This document shows positions 22,926-31,025 of a DNA stretch of 38,972 bases, piece after piece. The notes under the pieces were generated by a model. That model was not told the DNA's origin, searched no databases, and saw only the letters and a program-made list of their open reading frames with translations. This stretch comes from Candidatus Lloydbacteria bacterium RIFCSPLOWO2_01_FULL_50_20. Its GTDB lineage: Bacteria; Patescibacteriota; Minisyncoccia; Phycocordibacterales; UBA6899. Where the stretch lies: NCBI GenBank assembly GCA_001821435.1, contig MHLP01000002.1, forward strand, positions 1 through 38,972, read 5' to 3'. How positions within the stretch are numbered: the first letter of the stretch is position 1; every line of letters begins with the position of its first letter. Position numbers and translations under genes: made by a program.

Positions 22926-22960
22926 CTGTGTCTGACAAGGAAATTACTGTCAGGACACAG
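22926..22960. repeat. Inverted repeat between divergent genes
   Basis: CTGTGTCTGACA (22926-22937) and TGTCAGGACACAG (22948-22960): 12 pairs with one bulged base around a 10-base loop. No T-run, so not a terminator; an operator or an RNA hairpin in the leader of the metallopeptidase operon is more likely. Confidence 0.6.
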
Positions 22961-23012
22961 ATAAATTGTTCTGTGAAGAAGATCCCCTTTATCCGTAAAG
23001 AAAATACCTGTG

Positions 23013-23018
23013 TATAAT
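23013..23018 (+). promoter_or_regulatory. Extended -10 promoter of the DedA gene (leaderless)
   Basis: TATAAT at 23013-23018, preceded by TGTG as in extended -10 promoters. The expected start site (~23025) coincides with the ATG at 23025, so the mRNA would have no leader. Confidence 0.65.
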
Positions 23019-23024
23019 TCGCTC

Positions 23025-23642
23025 ATGGACATCGAAAGTATCATCCTCGGATCGAGCTACGCGGGCATTTTTCTCCTCATGATCGCGAATGGCTTCGTCT
23101 CTTTCCCGTCGAGCCAGATCCTCTATATTATCGTCGGGTATTTCATCGGAACCGGTTATCTCGGTTTACTGCCCGCTTCGCTTGCCGGAGCGCTGGGGAA
23201 TACGATCGGAAATATATTGCTGTACGAGGCCGTCCGCGCGCACGGCGTCCGCTACCTCAGGCGTTTCCAAATCTTCCGCCCTCAAGATATCCGAAAAGTA
23301 GAGCTCGTCTTCCACAAGAGGGGGCTCTGGTTCCTCTTTATCGGCAAGCTCCTCCCTGCGATCAAGGTTTTCGTCCCGATTCCGGCTGGGATCGGCGGAG
23401 TACATCGCGGAATATTTGCCGCGCTCATGTTTTCCGCATCATGGATCTGGTCATTCATCTTTATCGCTATCGGTTATTTTTTCGGCAAAAGCGCCGAGAT
23501 GTGGAAGTCGTACAGCATCATACTCTTCATCGTAGCTGGAGTCGTACTCTTCTTTTTTTACCGCTCTATGAACAGTACGGAGATCATGAAGGAGCTCGAA
23601 AAAGATACACCCGCAATTCCCGAAGAGAAGGACGGTAAATGA
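23025..23642 (+). CDS. DedA-family (VTT domain) membrane protein
   Basis: 205 residues from the ATG at 23025. Hydrophobic segments at about 9-27, 32-50, 52-66, 105-125, 135-157 and 163-182. The family's central motif is visible: FIGKLLPAIKVFVPIPAGIGGV, with an FPSSQ re-entrant segment near residue 30. DedA proteins act in membrane phospholipid or undecaprenyl phosphate translocation and envelope homeostasis. The C-terminal tail is charged. Its last 59 bases overlap the end of comEC on the opposite strand. Confidence 0.93.
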   Translation: MDIESIILGSSYAGIFLLMIANGFVSFPSSQILYIIVGYFIGTGYLGLLPASLAGALGNTIGNILLYEAVRAHGVRYLRRFQIFRPQDIRKVELVFHKRGLWFLFIGKLLPAIKVFVPIPAGIGGVHRGIFAALMFSASWIWSFIFIAIGYFFGKSAEMWKSYSIILFIVAGVVLFFFYRSMNSTEIMKELEKDTPAIPEEKDGK

Positions 23643-25110
23643 TCCACGCGAGAAGGGCGTAAAGAAGTCCGGTGAACCAGCCTGATATCGGCGGCACATG
23701 GATAGCGGCAAAAGGAAGCGACGCGCCGAATTTTCCTATTCCTAATATCCACGCAAGGAGTATTTCCGTCGGCAAAGCGGGAATAAAAGCGACGGCATTC
23801 CCAAGAAAAGCCGCGAGTCCCGTTGCGAACGCAAAAAGCATCGTGACGGGAATGATAGGAAGTACAAGTAAGTTTGCGAAAAGCGCGACCGTCGAAAACA
23901 ATCCGGTCTGATAGAGTAGGAGCGGAAGTACCATGATCTGCGTTGCAAGCGTTGAAATGACCACTTCTTCGATAAGCGGATGGGCGCGGAATATCGTGAT
24001 ACGTTCCCGCAATACGGGAGCAACAGTGACGAGACCGAGCGCGGCAAGAAATGAAAGTTGGAAAGAGGGATCAAACGCGAGTATCGATGGATTGTGGAGC
24101 ACCATGATCGTCCCCGCAACGAGAAGCGCCCTTCCCATCGTCGAAGTCCGTCCGGTCAATCTGGCAAGAAGCACCAAAAGTGCCATGATCGCCGCACGAA
24201 CAACCGTTGCCCCTGCGCCGGTCATAAGCGCGAAGCCCACGATCCCGATCGCGGATATTGCGAGGCTTCCGTAAAAACCCAGAAAAAGAAACGCCACTCC
24301 GAGCCACTCCGCGATGATCGTCATATTGTAACCGGAGAGAACGACAATATGCACGATGCCGGTTTCCCGAAAACGATCGGTCCACTCCGTCCCTAGCGAG
24401 CGCTTTCCTCCGAGGAGTATACCTCCCGCAAGCGCATTCTCGGGCTCCGCTAATACACGGGAGAGCCGCTCAAGAAATGCATGCTTCGTCGCAAAGAGTT
24501 TTGCGCGGATCAGATTCCCCTTTCCATGCCCGAGTACCGTGATGCGCGGGTAAAAAAATTGATACGTCATACCTTTTGCTTTTAAATAGTTCGGGTAGTC
24601 GAATGTGCGCCCGTTTTCTTCAGCGAATGCTTCCGGTTCTTTGAGTACGCCCGTTATTTCGACCGCATCGCCGTATTGATATTGAGGATAACGGGCGACA
24701 ATGAGCAGCACCTTGCCTTCTGCGCGCAGCACATCATCGCCGTCGATCAATTCATTTATTGAAAAAGTAAGCAGTGTGCTTTTTTCGCGCACGTCGGGTT
24801 CGTCACTCACTATTCCACGCAGCATGACTTCTTGTCCCGCTGCCGATCGCAATAAAGGGTCGCGCGGCACCTCAGACCAAAAGATAAATCGCAGCACGCC
24901 GAAGAATATCGCGAGCGCGCAGATCCCAAAAATCAACATGGGGTTTTGTTTCCTCTGCAGTGCCGTGAGCACCAGCAACACGGCTGAAATAAAAAGCAGT
25001 GATCCTGCAATAAGAAGCGACACGGAAATATATGCCGCAAACCCGACGCCGACAAGAAAAGCGATGAGGATCGGTACCAGCGCGTGAACAAGAAATTGCA
25101 TGAAAGGCAT
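23584..25110 (-). CDS. comEC: ComEC/Rec2-type DNA uptake channel
   Basis: 508 residues. N-terminal hydrophobic segments and a DUF4131-like OB region (VLLIVARYPQYQYGDAVEITG), then the competence domain: LLGGKRSLGTEWTDRF, IVHIVVLSGYNMTII and a series of membrane helices to about residue 490. The channel takes single-stranded DNA into the cell during natural transformation. The C-terminal metallo-beta-lactamase domain of long ComEC proteins is absent, which is common in short forms. Together with the pilus cluster at 33-38 kb and RecJ it supports a competence role. The end overlaps the DedA gene by 59 bases. Confidence 0.93.
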   Translation of the reverse strand: MPFMQFLVHALVPILIAFLVGVGFAAYISVSLLIAGSLLFISAVLLVLTALQRKQNPMLIFGICALAIFFGVLRFIFWSEVPRDPLLRSAAGQEVMLRGIVSDEPDVREKSTLLTFSINELIDGDDVLRAEGKVLLIVARYPQYQYGDAVEITGVLKEPEAFAEENGRTFDYPNYLKAKGMTYQFFYPRITVLGHGKGNLIRAKLFATKHAFLERLSRVLAEPENALAGGILLGGKRSLGTEWTDRFRETGIVHIVVLSGYNMTIIAEWLGVAFLFLGFYGSLAISAIGIVGFALMTGAGATVVRAAIMALLVLLARLTGRTSTMGRALLVAGTIMVLHNPSILAFDPSFQLSFLAALGLVTVAPVLRERITIFRAHPLIEEVVISTLATQIMVLPLLLYQTGLFSTVALFANLLVLPIIPVTMLFAFATGLAAFLGNAVAFIPALPTEILLAWILGIGKFGASLPFAAIHVPPISGWFTGLLYALLAWIIYRPSLRELRVYLFRAPS

Positions 25111-25202
25111 CTTACAGAAACAAGGTGCTTCACTGGACTTGCCGAGCTCTCTATTTTATGCGATAACGAAAAAGTTCTTTTCATCGCATAGGTCAAACCA
25201 TC

Positions 25203-25556
25203 ATGGCGGAAATGGGAACGTGCGTACACTGCAAACGCGAATGGTATAGCGTCTGCAGCGGTAAACTGGTCCAGGCGAAATGGATCCCGACATGCCCCGA
25301 GGGCGAGATCGGCGTGATCTGCACCGATTGCTTTGACGTACTGCCGGGAGCCGAGATCACTACCCTCGTTCAGCGTGAGCAGAACGCATCGTATCAACAG
25401 AACGAGGCTGAACTTCTCGATAGGCCGGGCGTCGAAATCATCCGCATGACACCGATGGAATATCGGCTCGTCGACTGCGCCATCTCCGGGTGGGTGAAGT
25501 ATCTCAAGGGTGAAGCAAGCGAACCGCCGTTCGAACAGGAAACGCTCGCTCTTTAA
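25203..25556 (+). CDS. Hypothetical zinc-binding protein
   Basis: 117 residues, ATG 25203. Six cysteines near the N-terminus (CVHCKREWYSVCSGK, ...TCPEGE, VICTDCFDV) could form one or two zinc sites; CVHC and CTDC are the likely knuckle pairs. The rest is acidic with no membrane segment. Monocistronic, with a strong terminator at 25586. Function unknown. Confidence 0.75.
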   Translation: MAEMGTCVHCKREWYSVCSGKLVQAKWIPTCPEGEIGVICTDCFDVLPGAEITTLVQREQNASYQQNEAELLDRPGVEIIRMTPMEYRLVDCAISGWVKYLKGEASEPPFEQETLAL

Positions 25557-25585
25557 AGGGATATTCCCCAACTCCTGAGTATTGC

Positions 25586-25616
25586 GCTCTCGTCTTCGGA
25601 CGAGAGCATTTTTTTA
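25586..25616 (+). terminator. Intrinsic terminator of the zinc-binding protein gene
   Basis: GCTCTCGTC (25586-25594), loop TTCG, GACGAGAGC (25599-25607), then A and a run of T: nine perfect pairs with a UUCG tetraloop. Confidence 0.95.
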
Positions 25617-25656
25617 TTGCCGATCTAGGGCGAGAAAAGACCGATGCTGCCCATAT

Positions 25657-26397
25657 TTATGTTTCTTCTTTCAAACCCCAGTTTTTCAAAATTTGCTTTT
25701 CATCTTCCGGTGACAATGCCTTCTTATACCTTGCACCCGCTTTTCCTTTAACGCGTTTCTCGCAATCGGACCATGTGGTATGCCGCATCACTTTCCCACC
25801 AATGAGACTAAGATACGAATACGCTTTCGCGCGCGAGTGGGCACGGGATGCGCTGCGTTTTTTCGCAACGCCTTCATTGATCGCCGTGTTCAAAATATCA
25901 ACAGAATAGTTCTCAAGCTCGCCTTCAAAAAGTTCAACTTCCTTTCCCGCCGCGAACCCCGTTGCGATCACATCTGCGCGTTCGTTTCCCGCGATACCGG
26001 AATGCCCTGGAACATGTTTCCATGCGACGTGTCCGCGTTTTTTTCTTTCTTGGAGCAGCGGAAGTAATTGTTCCCAAAGATCGCGATTTTCGACATCCTT
26101 CTTCCCTTTCGTCTTCCAGGCATTTTTCACCCATGCGTATGACCACTCGGTCGCGCCTTTGAGTACATACGACGAATCGATATAAATAGTACAATCGCCT
26201 TTTTCCTCTTTCATGCGTGCGAGTCCTTCGATAAGCCCGGTGAGCTCCATGCGGTTGTTTGTCGTACGCTTTTCACCGCCGCCCGTCTCAATCACCCGTC
26301 CGCCGGAAAGCACCAAGACCGCAGCCCATCCGCCGGGGCCGGGATTGCCGAGCGAACTGCCATCGGTAAAAAGTATGTGTGTTTCCTGTTTCTCCAT
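25657..26397 (-). CDS. rnhA: Ribonuclease HI with a C-terminal viroplasmin-like domain
   Basis: 246 residues from the ATG at 26397. It removes RNA from RNA:DNA hybrids (R-loops, primers). RNase H domain (residues ~5-150): FTDGSSLGNPGPGGWAAVL (first Asp), NNRMELTGLIEGL (Glu), IYIDSSYVLKG (Asp) and HSGIAGNERADVIA (His and Asp), so all catalytic residues are present. The last ~60 residues (TTWSDCEKRVKGKAGARYKK, then LSPEDEKQIL) resemble the viroplasmin-like hybrid-binding module that usually sits at the N-terminus; here it is C-terminal. The gene follows recJ on the same strand 60 bases away. Confidence 0.93.
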   Translation of the reverse strand: MEKQETHILFTDGSSLGNPGPGGWAAVLVLSGGRVIETGGGEKRTTNNRMELTGLIEGLARMKEEKGDCTIYIDSSYVLKGATEWSYAWVKNAWKTKGKKDVENRDLWEQLLPLLQERKKRGHVAWKHVPGHSGIAGNERADVIATGFAAGKEVELFEGELENYSVDILNTAINEGVAKKRSASRAHSRAKAYSYLSLIGGKVMRHTTWSDCEKRVKGKAGARYKKALSPEDEKQILKNWGLKEET

Positions 26398-26457
26398 AGA
26401 AGAACTATAACATTCAATTATTGCCATGCGAAAATGCGGCAGCAAGTTCGTCGGCCG

Positions 26458-28158
26458 TTATGTTATATCGATGATACGCAGCCGTAATTCAGGTCGACCG
26501 CGAAAATAAGATTTTTCGAACGTCGCGACAAGGTCGATCGTGCCGCCATTCCGTACATCCGCGCCCGGAAAATCGCTCGGTGCAAGAAAAAAACCGATCG
26601 CCTCGATCCGCGACCCTCCGCTGTTTTTGAAAATAAGCTTCAAATGATTTTTTTCCTTTCCGAAGGGAGCGACAAATTCGATGCGCACGCCGCGAAAGAG
26701 AAAATGTGGTTTAGGATTTCCTTCGCCGAAGGGCGCCAAAAGGTCGATCGCATGAAACGTCTCCTCATTCACTTCATCAAGCATGAGCTCGGCATCGCTC
26801 GCGATCTTTTCCGTTTTGACTTCTTTCTTCGGAAGACATCCGTGCGCTTCCACTAATGCGTCTTCCAAAAGATGGATATGTTCATGACTCACCGAAAAGC
26901 CTCCCGAAAATTCATGCCCTCCGCGGTCGATGAATATGCCATCCCTGACCGCGACCATAAGCTCGACCAGATTCACGCGTCCATCGGAGCGGCAGGACCC
27001 CTTGATCTCTCTCGTTCCTTCCCTTCCCCAGACAAACACCGGGCGGTCATATTCTTCCGCAAGCTGATTCGCGACGATACCCACGACGCCAACCCTCCAT
27101 GAGGGACTGCCCACAACGATCACTTCACGGATCGTTCTTTCCCGGAGCACTTTTTTCGCCTCTTTCATCATGCGCGCGACCGTAAGCTTTCTCTCTCCGT
27201 TCAAACCCGCAAGATGCTTCGCGCGCTCGCCCCCGATGAACGGATCTTCTGTGGAAAGCAGTTCAAATGCGCGGAGCGGCACATCCATGCGTGATGCTGC
27301 GTTAATGCGCGGACCGATCGTAAAACCAACATCTTCTTCGCTTAAATAGCGCTGATCAACCCCGGCTTCACGAAGAAGCGCTTGTAATCCGGGGCGAGGC
27401 GACCTGCGAAGTACTTTTAAGCCGTAATAGGCAAGCACGCGGTTTTCATTTTTGAGCGGCACCATGTCCGCGATCGTCGAGAGTCCCGCCATATCAAGAA
27501 GCCATTTCTCCCATCCTTCCCCGATCTGCGAAAAATTCCCGCGCACAATGAGCGCCTTTGCGAGCTTGAATGCAACGCCCGCTCCGCAAAGCATGGGATC
27601 GGGATAACTGTCTCCTTTCTGTTTCGAATTGATGACCGCGTATGCGGGAGGAAGTGCGCCTTGCTTTCCCTCAGCATGGTCGAAGGGAGGTAAATGATGA
27701 TCGGTAATGATCACATCAATGCCGAGTTTCTGTGCAAGTGCGACCTCTTCAACGTCGGTAATACCGCAATCGACCGTGACAAGGAGTTTGACGCCGTCAG
27801 TCCCGAATTGTTCTACGGCGGCCGTGTTCAATCCGTAACCCTCCGTATGCCGATGCGGGATATAGTTCAAAAAATTCCTGTAGCCGATCTTTTTCAGAAG
27901 GTCATGCAAAATGACCGAACCGGGGATGCCGTCGCAGTCATAGTCGCCGTAAATAACGATGCGTTCGCCGTTCGCCATCGCCAAGAGTATGCGGTCGACC
28001 GCACGCTCCATGTTGAGGATACGGAACGGATCGTAGGTGTCCCTTTCGTAATCGGGATACAGAAACCGCTCCTGTTCGGCGATATCCGCGATCCCTCTCC
28101 TTTCCAAAAGCGCTTTCGTGAGCGGATGAAGGGTTCTCGCAGTTTTCATGTCCCCCAT
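26458..28158 (-). CDS. recJ: RecJ single-stranded-DNA-specific 5'-3' exonuclease
   Basis: 566 residues from the ATG at 28158 (an ATG 9 bases downstream is equally possible; the longer frame to 28209 has an unlikely N-terminus). DHH-family motifs: IVIYGDYDCDGIPGSVIL (motif I), LVTVDCGITD, IITDHHLPP (the DHH motif), and RINAASRMDVP. The DHHA1 domain follows (GSCRSDGRVNLVELM, GGHEFSGGFSV), then a C-terminal OB-like domain. Functions in recombination and mismatch repair by degrading single strands. rnhA lies 60 bases downstream, so the two may be co-transcribed. Confidence 0.95.
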   Translation of the reverse strand: MGDMKTARTLHPLTKALLERRGIADIAEQERFLYPDYERDTYDPFRILNMERAVDRILLAMANGERIVIYGDYDCDGIPGSVILHDLLKKIGYRNFLNYIPHRHTEGYGLNTAAVEQFGTDGVKLLVTVDCGITDVEEVALAQKLGIDVIITDHHLPPFDHAEGKQGALPPAYAVINSKQKGDSYPDPMLCGAGVAFKLAKALIVRGNFSQIGEGWEKWLLDMAGLSTIADMVPLKNENRVLAYYGLKVLRRSPRPGLQALLREAGVDQRYLSEEDVGFTIGPRINAASRMDVPLRAFELLSTEDPFIGGERAKHLAGLNGERKLTVARMMKEAKKVLRERTIREVIVVGSPSWRVGVVGIVANQLAEEYDRPVFVWGREGTREIKGSCRSDGRVNLVELMVAVRDGIFIDRGGHEFSGGFSVSHEHIHLLEDALVEAHGCLPKKEVKTEKIASDAELMLDEVNEETFHAIDLLAPFGEGNPKPHFLFRGVRIEFVAPFGKEKNHLKLIFKNSGGSRIEAIGFFLAPSDFPGADVRNGGTIDLVATFEKSYFRGRPELRLRIIDIT

Positions 28159-28264
28159 ACTACCACCCCGTAGTGAAAATGGCTTGAGACCGTCAATATA
28201 CCGACACAAAAAGAAATGCTAGGCTGTTTTCCACTATGGGGTACCATGAGTCGAGGTCGCACTA

Positions 28265-28270
28265 TATAAT
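28265..28270 (+). promoter_or_regulatory. -10 box (TATAAT) upstream of the hypothetical gene
   Basis: TATAAT at 28265-28270 overlaps the in-frame ATG at 28269, so that ATG cannot be transcribed; the start at 28299 is preferred. Confidence 0.55.
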
Positions 28271-28298
28271 GAATAGGTTATCCCTCATCATTTTCATT

Positions 28299-28619
28299 AT
28301 GTCACTCTTCGGACCCAGCATCCCCAAAGGCATCACTAAAAAAGAGGTCCCTTATCTGCAAGGCAGACTCCTCGCAGGACAAGGATCGGAAAAGCTTTCG
28401 AGAGTCCTTGTCGAACGGATCATTGAACTCGTCGACATGGCCGTTGACTCGGACTCGTATGCGGAGCGCGCCAATCACGTTGAACAGGTGAGCTCCGACG
28501 AAGTCGCGCGCATCGAAAAAAATATTTCCGACGATCTGACGCCGGCACAGCGAACATTCGTGCACCGTGTTTTTCAGGAATTTGTCGACAAGAACAAAGT
28601 ACCGGGCGTATTCTCTTAG
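28299..28619 (+). CDS. Hypothetical protein
   Basis: 106 residues from the ATG at 28299; earlier starts (28236, 28269) lie before or inside the likely -10 box. The sequence is hydrophilic and helical: PKGITKKEVPYLQGRLLAGQ, KLSRVLVERIIELVDMA, HVEQVSSDEVARIEKN and TPAQRTFVHRVFQEFVDKN. No known domain. The HIT protein gene follows 12 bases downstream and is probably co-transcribed. Confidence 0.7.
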   Translation: MSLFGPSIPKGITKKEVPYLQGRLLAGQGSEKLSRVLVERIIELVDMAVDSDSYAERANHVEQVSSDEVARIEKNISDDLTPAQRTFVHRVFQEFVDKNKVPGVFS

Positions 28620-28631
28620 TAATTGCATTCC

Positions 28632-29045
28632 ATGAACGACTGTCTTTTTTGCAAGATCATCCGTGCTGAGATCCCCTCCGAGAAGGTGTACGAGGACGAT
28701 GCGACGTATGCGTTTCTTGATATCCACCCCGTGAATCACGGACACCTCTTGGTCGTTCCAAAAACACACGTCAAAGATATTTACGATATTCCGCGCAAAG
28801 ATTTTTCCCGACTGATGGAAACAGTACACGAGCTCGCTCCGATAGTGAAAGCCGCGTTGAACGCGGACGGAATAAATATCGGCATGAATAATGAAGGCGC
28901 CGCAGGACAATTGGTGTTCCACGCCCACATTCATATCATCCCCCGTTTTTCCGATGACGGACACCGGCACTGGCATGGAAATCCGTATCAAGACGGAGAG
29001 ATAACGAAAGTCGGCGATGCCCTCCGAAAAGCTTTCGAAAAATAA
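28632..29045 (+). CDS. HIT-family nucleotide hydrolase
   Basis: 137 residues from the ATG at 28632. Family markers: CLFCKIIRAEIPS with a zinc-binding CxxC, VYEDDATYAFLDIHPVNHGHLLVVPKTH, and the catalytic histidine triad in LVFHAHIHIIPRF (about residues 95-107). These enzymes hydrolyse AMP-linked substrates such as AMP-lysine or diadenosine compounds. The exact substrate is not determined by sequence. Confidence 0.95.
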   Translation: MNDCLFCKIIRAEIPSEKVYEDDATYAFLDIHPVNHGHLLVVPKTHVKDIYDIPRKDFSRLMETVHELAPIVKAALNADGINIGMNNEGAAGQLVFHAHIHIIPRFSDDGHRHWHGNPYQDGEITKVGDALRKAFEK

Positions 29046-29062
29046 TTCCTATGACAATTAAA

Positions 29063-29095
29063 AACCTCCGCGATGAAAAGCGAAGGTTGTTTGTT
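29063..29095 (+). terminator. Weak intrinsic terminator after the HIT gene
   Basis: AACCTCCGC (29063-29071) pairs with GCGAAGGTT (29080-29088) with one mismatch, followed by GTTTGTT. Confidence 0.5.
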
Positions 29096-29151
29096 CAGAG
29101 CGCCTGAGCAAATCTCTCCCACAGAAGCGGCGCGGGAAAGAGAAAAGATTT

Positions 29152-30396
29152 TTACGACTGCACCATCGGATCAATGAGCGAACTACCGGGAATACCTAAT
29201 CCCTTCAGGACTTTTTTAAACCGAAGTAAAAATAACGCCTGGTCGCCTGCGTACCCTACCGCAATGCGTACGAAGCCATTGGGTACCGATGCAAATGGGA
29301 GCGGCGGCCATTTCTTCATCTCACCCTGCACACGCGCCTCGGTGGTACACCACACATAGGTATGAGCGCTTCCTAATGAGACAGCGGGGTAAGCAAGTGA
29401 CCATGGGCCGAGCAATGGATCGTCGAACATTTCAGCCGCCATCGCTTCCACAAAACGCACACCATCAACTTCGGTGGGAAAGGCGACCGAGAGCACGCCG
29501 CCACCTTGTTCTTTTCCTGTACCGCAAAGCACTCCCGCCGGACAACGATCTAATGAAAGCATCGGGTAATGCACAGAGAAACCTGCACGCTTGAGTATCT
29601 GTGCCAGTTGGAAAGCACGCTCGCTCGCTTTTTCGACGCGGTCCTCGATCTGGTAAAAACGTTCCGCCATTTCCTGCGCCACCTTTGGATCAAGTACTCC
29701 GCCAATAAGCGGTGCCTCACCAAGCGCGGGATGTCGAAGCGTATCAATGAAGGATCTCTTCCCCACCAGAGCTCCCCCCATCGCATCCGATCTTCCGTTC
29801 ACGTATTTTGTCAAACTGTGCATGACAACATCTGCGCCAAATGTAAGCGGGCGCACGATGAGCGGAGTGAATGTGTTGTCAATGACCAGGAGAATGTTCT
29901 TTCCTTTGCTGTGACAGATACGATCAATTGATGCAACATCGGCAACAGTCACCTCTGGATTTGAGACGCTTTCCGCAAAAAACACTTTCGTCTTTTTTGT
30001 GCATGCGCGACTTACCGCATCAAGATCAGCGATGTCGACGATGCTCACTTTGAGTCGTAATTTATGTGCAAGCATGGCGATCTGTCCACGTGTTCCCCCA
30101 TAAATCCGGCTGGAAACGACAATGTGGTCACCGATTGAAAGCGTCGCAAAAAATAACGCAAAAGTGGCTGCCATGCCGCTCGCAAAGAGCAGCGCATCTT
30201 CTCCGCACTCCATACACGCAAGACGAACACAGAGATCCTTGTAATTCGGATGGCCGAAGCGTTGATAGAGGAACTCTCCATCCGGTATGCCTTGTGTAAA
30301 ATATTCCGTCGGCTTCCGTGCGCCGCTCACCATAAAAGTACTCGACGGGTAGATCGGTGTATTCACCCCAGTTACTTTTTTCACCATATTCCCCAT
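29152..30396 (-). CDS. Cys/Met-metabolism PLP-dependent enzyme
   Basis: 414 residues. Typical aspartate aminotransferase-fold enzyme of the cystathionine gamma-synthase/methionine gamma-lyase family: YQRFGHPN (phosphate-binding Tyr ~44), FASGMAATFA (PLP-phosphate loop, ~71-80), VIDNTFTPL (Asp pairing with PLP, ~171-179) and MHSLTKYVNGRSD, with the PLP Schiff-base Lys at ~197. The usual NGHSD is NGRSD here. It could catalyse gamma-lyase or transsulfuration chemistry with sulfur amino acids; the specificity cannot be read from sequence. No neighbouring methionine or cysteine genes are visible. Confidence 0.92.
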   Translation of the reverse strand: MGNMVKKVTGVNTPIYPSSTFMVSGARKPTEYFTQGIPDGEFLYQRFGHPNYKDLCVRLACMECGEDALLFASGMAATFALFFATLSIGDHIVVSSRIYGGTRGQIAMLAHKLRLKVSIVDIADLDAVSRACTKKTKVFFAESVSNPEVTVADVASIDRICHSKGKNILLVIDNTFTPLIVRPLTFGADVVMHSLTKYVNGRSDAMGGALVGKRSFIDTLRHPALGEAPLIGGVLDPKVAQEMAERFYQIEDRVEKASERAFQLAQILKRAGFSVHYPMLSLDRCPAGVLCGTGKEQGGGVLSVAFPTEVDGVRFVEAMAAEMFDDPLLGPWSLAYPAVSLGSAHTYVWCTTEARVQGEMKKWPPLPFASVPNGFVRIAVGYAGDQALFLLRFKKVLKGLGIPGSSLIDPMVQS

Positions 30397-30523
30397 TCAA
30401 AAGACATCCGTAATTCATTCTGATGAGAAAACACGAAAGGTCAAGAAATGTACCGTTTGACATGTTATCTTTTGCTTGCTAAAACACGAGGCGGGAGGTT
30501 TTTCATCTCATAAGGAAACCGAG

Positions 30524-30925
30524 ATGCGTTCCTTGCTCTTACGACTATCATGCTGTGCTTCCATCGCGCTTGTCGCGTCATGCACAAAAGAAAACATGCC
30601 GCCTCCGCCTGTCGCCGATCCCGTCGCGGCATACAGTGAGGGAAAACTTCCTGACTGTTATGGCGGATATCACCGATCCGGCCCCTGGCTCAAGATCGAT
30701 ACCGTGACGCTCCTTGAGGAAAAAGACGTCCTCACTGTGCGAGAAAGAACCGGTGACTGGCGAAAACCTGCCGATGGACGCTCTCCCGGCGGCGTCCTCT
30801 TTGTTGACGGTCGGGTGATCAACGGACAAGGTTTTACCGAGTCCGCTTACTATGTTCTCGAGAAATATTCGGACGAAAAATTTTGCGTAAGCTACAAACT
30901 GATGGGCGCGGTCCCTTTTCATTAG
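30524..30925 (+). CDS. Small exported lipoprotein
   Basis: 133 residues from the ATG at 30524, preceded by AAGGAAA. N-terminal signal (MRSLLLRLSCCASIALVASC) with lipobox VASC, so the mature protein begins at Cys20. After a Pro-rich linker (MPPPPVADPV) follows a ~95-residue soluble domain containing CYGGYHRSGPWLKID and SAYYVLEKYSDEKFC. The two cysteines may pair. No family recognised. A terminator follows at 30972. Confidence 0.75.
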   Translation: MRSLLLRLSCCASIALVASCTKENMPPPPVADPVAAYSEGKLPDCYGGYHRSGPWLKIDTVTLLEEKDVLTVRERTGDWRKPADGRSPGGVLFVDGRVINGQGFTESAYYVLEKYSDEKFCVSYKLMGAVPFH

Positions 30926-30971
30926 AAATTTTGAAAAATGACCTGAAAAAGTACTCCTGACCGGAACCCGG

Positions 30972-31002
30972 AACATCGTGCGGAGGGCATGATGTTTTTT
31001 TA
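30972..31002 (+). terminator. Intrinsic terminator of the lipoprotein gene
   Basis: AACATCGTGC (30972-30981) pairs with GCATGATGTT (30987-30996), ten pairs including one G-T, loop GGAGG, then a run of T. Confidence 0.85.
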
Positions 31003-31025
31003 TTGGAAGTGTCCAGAATACTTCG

